From Megalobrama amblycephala (Eukaryota; Chordata; Actinopteri; Cypriniformes; Xenocyprididae): a stretch of DNA of 64,000 nt. Positions 58,872-64,000 of this stretch are shown here, in pieces. The DNA is taken from assembly GCF_018812025.1 (NCBI RefSeq), contig NC_063061.1, positions 4,391,796-4,455,795 on the forward strand, given 5' to 3'. The notes beneath the pieces were generated by a model. That model was not told the DNA's origin. It made no database searches and saw only the letters and a list, made by a program, of their open reading frames with translations. Position 1 is the stretch's first letter, and each line of letters begins with the position of its first letter. The translations under genes and the position numbers were made by a program.

Positions 58872-59239
58872 CTGTATGTGTATAATGTTTTAATAAAACA
58901 GATCTCAATGTGTGTTCTGGAGTCAGATCAAGTGGTAACCACTTCCTGTCCTTTAGGAATCACCAAAGAGGTGTGAGTATCACATAGTGGCCTTTGTTGG
59001 TACAGCAACTAGTCTTTAATTTCCTAACATTTGAAACCACATAAAATGCATGTTTCTACATTACAGTTTAGTGTAATCTGTTATCAGAGGTGATCGTGTC
59101 AAAGTAATGTCTATATGTCAAAAATGTACAATTCTAAGACAAATCATGCAGTTAGCTAACATGTATTAATTTAGGCAGAAACAATGAAATCATTTAAGCA
59201 ATTATTACAAGTTGTGATCATGAGGATTACAAAATATAG
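58872..59239. other. Unassigned sequence
   Basis: No repeat or coding signal recognised. Confidence 0.3.
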
Positions 59240-60640
59240 ATAATTTGACAGTTGGTTCAGAGTTGGTGTCATCCGAAGTCCTCGCAGGAGACAAATGTGA
59301 AAACGCTCTCCCTCCTTTAGTGGACTTAGATAACCTAGGTATTACCAAAAGTCCAGAGTTTTGTGACCTTAATGAGCGTGATCGATTGTAGGACAATAGA
59401 AGATCAGTTAAATACACAGGAGCTGAACCATTTAGGGCCTTTTAAGTCAATAGCAATACTTTGCAACTGATAAGGAACTTAAAGGGATAGTTCACCAAAA
59501 AATGAACATTTTGTTTTCATTTACTCACCCTCAAGTTGTTCCAAACCTGTATGAATTTCTTTCTTCTGAACACAAAAGAAGATAGTTTGAAGAATATGAG
59601 TAACCAAACAGTTGATGGGCCCCATTGACTTTTATAGTATGGAAAAAAAAATATTTCTGTGGAAGTTAGTACATTATGAACTAACTGTAGCTTGTAGCAT
59701 CAACTGTTTGGTTACCCATATTCTTCATAATATCTTCTTTTGTGTTCAGAAGAAAGAAATTCATACAGGTTTGGAACAACTTGAGGGAGAGTAAATGATG
59801 ACAGAATGTTCATTTTGGGGTGAACTAACCCTTTAATAGGTAACCAGTGTAGAGATTATAAAATTGGGATTATATGATCATATTTTCCTGACCTGGTATG
59901 AACTCTAGCTGCTACATTATGAACTAACTGTAGCTTGTTTATTGAGGATGCAGGACAACCGGAAAGTAATGCATTATAGTAATCCTGTCTAGAGGTCATG
60001 AATGAACTAGCTTTTCTGCATCAGAAACATATATTTTTGGTATTTTCTGTTTTTGTAGCGTATGAAATATGTTTTTCAAAAGAAAAGTGTCTAATAAAAC
60101 ACCCAGGTCTTTAACTGTAGCGGATGAAGTAACAGTATCCTAAGCAATTCTGAGTACAGGTTTTTGCTTTTTATCCGGATTTAATAAAAAGACTGGTCAT
60201 CCAATATTTTATATCTTTAACACACTCTCTCAACTTGGATAATTTAGAGATTTCATCAGTATCATCAGCATAACAGTGGAAATTAATTCCATGTTTTCTA
60301 ATAATACCAAGCGGGAGCAGCTTGTATATTGAAAACAGCAGAGGGCCTAAAACAGAGCCTTGAGGCACTCCATAATTTACTGACATTAACTTGGATATTT
60401 CCCCGTATATATAAAATGATAACAGCTAGATAGGTATGATCTAATCAACTTTAAAGCCTGTCCCTGAATACCAGTGTAATTTTCTAATCAATCTAAGAGT
60501 GTGTCATGATTTATAGTATTGAAAGCAGCAAGATTGAGTTAAACTAGTATTGCGATGCATCCTTGGTCAGAAGCTAGAAGTTAGTCATTTGCAGTTTTAA
60601 CGAGCACAGTTTCTGTGCCATCCTTTACATTTCATTAGTA
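59240..60640 (-). mobile_element. L2-type LINE fragment, reverse-transcriptase region (decayed)
   Basis: Read on the minus strand, the fragment carries reverse-transcriptase motifs in the right order: AAFNTINHDTL (about 60500-60530), [17 protein letters not shown] (60324-60374) and HCYADDT (about 60255-60275, holding the catalytic YADD). The conserved C-terminal block YLTDLLLSYNRSRSLRSQN...GGRAFS lies at about 59300-59417. Stops and frame changes interrupt the frame (for example after LVILV near 60540), so no active enzyme can be made. The motif style matches L2-clade LINEs of teleosts. The 5' half and ORF1 are missing, as is usual for 5'-truncated insertions. A MITE splits it at 59479-59836. 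Confidence 0.8.
59479..59836. mobile_element. TTAA-flanked cyprinid MITE inside the LINE
   Basis: TTAA (59479-59482) + AGGGATAGTTCACC ... GGTGAACTAACCC + TTAA (59833-59836). The ~15-bp terminal inverted repeat and TTAA duplication fit a piggyBac/Kolobok-type MITE, and the interior (CACCCTCAAGTTGTTCCAAA, CCAAACAGTTGATGG) is largely self-complementary. The LINE sequence continues directly on both sides (GGAAC-TTAA-TAGGTAACC), which proves insertion after the LINE. The open frame 59612-59794 is part of it. Confidence 0.85.
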
Positions 60641-62158
60641 GACCTAATCGTTTCATAACTCATAGTTCAACTATTGTTGTTTACCTCTGCAATGCCCTGG
60701 ACAAATGGACAACTCTATACCCGAATTAATGAACACCGAACGTCTTTTTCTATGGCGAAGGCGACAAGAATAAACTCAATAAACGCACGAGGAAAGCTGG
60801 TTCTGTTCTTGGAATTGAGTTACAGAAACTTCTTAACATTATGGATAATACCTATCATCCCCTGCATGCCATAGTCACATAGCAGCATGTTTAGTCACAG
60901 ATTACAGCTGTACCACTGAATGTTCATGTTTTTTTCCGCATGGCCAAGAACATTTGTATCATCCTCCTTTTTTGCTGATTTAAAAATCTAAAGTATGCCT
61001 AATATAAATAATTGTTTTGCAGCTAATTATTTCATTATTTATTTTCATCTGTTGTGCATTTATTCAATAGCCTACTGTTTTAGCGAAGTAAATAATTAAA
61101 AGTAAAAAAATTAAGTAAAATTAAGAGTTAAATCATGACATTAAAGCCACATTGTGAGTATAACCATCAAGTTTAGGTGTCATTTTGCGGATGTCCTGCA
61201 GGTGACTGCATGAGACTGTTTCTTTGGCACTGGATTCACATGACACAATAATCCAGAGCACTCGGAGATCTGAAATGATTTTCAACCTCTAAAGTTACGG
61301 TGATTTTGTGAAACCGTCTAAAATACGATTCGTACGATCGTTTCTGCGTAGGATACAATATGCTTCTTAGAAACACAGCACTGTTTAGGGCTATTACTTA
61401 GCCGAAAATAAAGCAAAATATTGCCTTGAATTATAGCCTAACTCTTAAATACATTAAATGTGTCACACATTGATAATTGAAATGTGTTAAATTACGTCAT
61501 TACGTTACTTTAAAAAAAAAAATCACCCACATGCTTTATTGTAGCTATTTGTTTTTGTTATAAAAACCAGTGTTATCTAGCCTACTACTGTATTTGTTAT
61601 CTGCTAAATTAGCTAGGCTACAAAATATAAATGTAATAAAAGCGCGTCTAATATCGGCCTCGTTTATTTAGGCTATTAAATTTGCTATTTTTAAAATATA
61701 TTTCTCTTGGAAAGGAGGGAAAAAATACAATGTTGTTCTCTTACCCACTTAAACAAGCTTATAGTTTTTTGTTTTTTATTTTATTGAGTAGGTTATTGCC
61801 GAAATATGGAAGCGCTGGGAAGTGCGTGCTCGAATGATCGAAAGACAAAAGTGTATGCCTTGGCTACAAATTAAAATATTATTTTTCATAGCTCGGTGTT
61901 TACAAGGGCAAAGAGCTCTCTGTCATGAGACATTTTGCTTTTTTTCCTTGCATTATTATCAACCATCAGCATTTGTTACACTCTTTGTTTTTCGATCCAA
62001 ACAGAAGTCCGTTTTCACAGACATACATTTTAAAAAGATATAATTCACGGTGTAGCTACAAAAAGAGCATACTATATTTTAATCAACACTGAAACACATA
62101 TTTGTTAATATATAATTTGATTTGTAATTTATATCAACTATTGAAAATCATCAGTCTT
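60641..62158. other. Unassigned AT-rich sequence
   Basis: Open frames at 60674-60874 and 61822-62043 lack domains and splice support. No repeat end recognised. Confidence 0.35.
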
Positions 62159-62290
62159 TCACAGAGTTTCCATCAGTTTCATTCTCAGAGTCAGCAGGTC
62201 GATGAAGATATTCTCACCCTTTTTGTCTAAAGCTTTTCCCATTTCAATCACAAGGAAGTCACACTTGGTTGTGAAATGTATCCCACACAT
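62159..62290 (-). CDS. Candidate terminal exon or coding remnant, minus strand, unidentified
   Basis: On the minus strand, directly after GGGGATTTAG (a possible 3' splice site whose TAG is also an in-frame stop), a 43-codon frame begins MCGIHFTTKCDFLVIEMGKA and ends DLLTLRMKLMETL before TGA (62159-62161). Its amphipathic, helix-like composition looks like real coding sequence. The pyrimidine tract is weak. I cannot name a family. It may be a last exon of a gene upstream (higher coordinates), an exon remnant, or part of an old retroelement. Confidence 0.3.
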   Translation of the reverse strand: MCGIHFTTKCDFLVIEMGKALDKKGENIFIDLLTLRMKLMETL

Positions 62291-64000
62291 CTAAATCCCC
62301 TCAAATCTATTCATCCTGCTGAACTGACAAAAATCCTTTGCATTATTGTTTCCTCAAAGTCTTTTTGGTTGGGATAAAACTTGTTTATTTACTAGTGTGC
62401 CTTATGGATTGTAAATGGTTTCTGTTTGTGCGTTTTCAGATGGTGACCTTAGGCCTATCTTAGTTGAGTGACAATGTTAAACTTCAAGAGGAAAAGTATA
62501 GACAGTCTAGCAGTTCTCCTGAATAATAAATCACCAAATTCTGAGGAATTACCTGTTATCTTTTGATTAGGAATATCCTGATAATTTGTGTACATATTAA
62601 CTAATTAAGTTTACAATATATATATAGGAAGAATACAAAACAAGTCTAAACTACTCAAAAAATTAATATCAAGTAGGCAATAACAAAGCAAAGTAAGAAA
62701 GTATCTTCAATTACAGTGTTATCAATTTTTCTAATCGAACCCTGAAGTTAAATAAAGCTACCATGATTATAAAATAATTATGCCCAAAACGCACACTGTC
62801 TTTACAGTATGAACTGCCGATAGCCTACAATCATAAATATCAATGATTACACATATAACTAGAAAAAAAATAGCCCAAGACCTCGGATAACCTATGTTCA
62901 AAAAATAGTGTAAAAATGAAACAATTTTCTCAAGGAAATTTCACAAGTAGCCAAATTAAGAAACGACTAAATTAAACGTGAAAAGACCGAAATAGCCTAT
63001 TTTCTTGTAAAACGTAGCTACTCCATAATCCTTATTTTCAACTTCGAAAAACGTGTTTTAGCAGCGTGTAGCATTCACACATATATTGCAGATGTGTGAT
63101 GATGATTTCATTCGCCTCTTGGCATGACTCAACACTATCCTGGACCTTTTTTTGTACAGGTCATATTTTATGGCCGTATGTTTTAGATGATAGAAGACTG
63201 ATATGAGACATCCGGAAATATAATTTGCTATATTAGTTTTATCTCTGTCCAATTTCTCCTTGAAAACATCGACGCTTCTTTAAACACGTAGCTTTGAAAA
63301 GGCATGGTAAAATAAGTTGTGTGCATGTGCACGTGGCATTGGTGACTCCGGTATAGAAATATTCATTATACATAATTGTGTTATAAGCTACCTCAATGCT
63401 TGCTCTCTGTCACATACATAAATCAAAAACACACATTTCGATTTTTTGCTGTATGATTGTATGCGTACTTTAGTTAAATCTAATGTTAAAAATCACATTT
63501 GCAATAACCAGAACTAACAAATACATTAGCTATACGCTATATTCAGCATTAAATGTAACCTAGTATTGTATAGCTACCATAATTAAGATTATCTAAACCT
63601 CCATTTTGTCTTGCGCCGCTTCATTCTAACCCGAACACGGCGAGGTTCGATCGAACGCCCGTTTAACTGAGAACATTCTGCTGCTCCCATAGACATTCCA
63701 TGTATGGTTCAAAAAAGCATTGAAATAATCTTCTTATAACATCCAGTGTAATGAGAATATATAAAATGTGACTGCATATAATCAGTGCTGTCTAAAAATG
63801 TAGGCCTGCATTATAATGCACATCCCATAAAATATAAAATTACATAAATGTAAATGATTATGGCCATGATCTTTGCCTTGTTCGCACTGCAGCCACTGTT
63901 TTAAATCAAACGATAATCGAATGTCGTGTGTGTATAACTATAGGCCTATTATAAATAGCACATTGCAAAGAAATATGGTATAAACTCGTAGTTATTAAAA
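62291..64000. other. Unassigned sequence to window end
   Basis: A minus-strand frame at 63058-63252, extendable upstream to about 63280 and containing DVFKEKLDRDK and YKKRSRIVLSHAKRRMKSSS, is mildly protein-like but has no clear splice sites or known motif. No repeats or RNA genes recognised. 63600-63660 is briefly GC-richer. Confidence 0.3.

Noticed and set aside
63058..63252. Minus-strand frame containing DKTNIANYISGCLISVFYHL as an exon
   Set aside because: Mildly protein-like, but no convincing acceptor or donor and no recognised family; below the level I would annotate.

Overview
The window is non-coding, repeat-dominated vertebrate DNA, most likely from a teleost and probably a cyprinid. 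The reasons are a TTAA-flanked MITE starting with the AAAGGGATAGTTCACC sequence common in carp and zebrafish genomes, an L2-type LINE reverse-transcriptase remnant of the fish kind, a Tc1-like inverted-repeat MITE, abundant (CA)n/(TA)n microsatellites and low GC. There is no operon-like or prokaryotic gene structure. No complete protein-coding gene could be supported. Most open frames are repeat artefacts that recur with the repeat period. There is a 1000-N gap at 53437-54436.

Layout. 1-1.8 kb: AT-rich sequence with nothing recognisable. 1.8-6.93 kb: two tandem copies of a long non-autonomous element built from ~715-bp internal units, each unit carrying CTCF-like motifs. They are followed by tandem short hairpin tails ending in CTAA, which look like Helitron 3' ends. 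6.93-7.9 kb: unassigned. 7.9-9.32 kb: a minisatellite alternating GATATC and ACTAGT palindromes about every 21-22 bp. 9.32-49.26 kb: one large satellite array (called satellite A here, with ~3.29-kb higher-order repeats). It is interrupted by several mobile elements and by a block of a second satellite (satellite B, a 12-mer higher-order repeat of 1268 bp made from ~105-bp monomers).

The mobile elements inside satellite A form a nest that can be read from target-site duplications. E1 (10410-20213, 6-bp TSD GCACAG) is a long-TIR element. It contains Y2 (11072-18184, 2-bp TSD TA), which contains Y1 (11473-14997, 2-bp TSD CC), an inverted copy of Y2 itself; this produces a >6-kb palindrome. E2 (20285-22982, 6-bp TSD CATTAT) is a second, empty copy of E1 in opposite orientation. 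E3 (23342-25491) shares the CCCAGCAARCAA ends of Y1/Y2. A solo-LTR-like insertion (27582-27950) has a 5-bp TSD.

30.95-~37.0 kb recurs almost unchanged 13,450 bp downstream (44.4-~50.45 kb), so either a recent tandem segmental duplication or an assembly effect spans the A/B boundary. Satellite B returns at 49.26 kb and runs into the N gap.

After the gap (54.4-64 kb) the sequence is more ordinary: a promoter-like CpG-rich patch (duplicated GC-box/YY1-like pairs, E2F-like and CCAAT boxes at 54.73-54.88 kb), a few isolated exon-like stretches on both strands (55.8-56.8 kb and 62.16-62.29 kb) that I cannot assign to a gene family, and dispersed fish repeats, including a minus-strand LINE interrupted by a TTAA MITE. 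All elements seen are non-autonomous; no intact transposase or reverse transcriptase is present.
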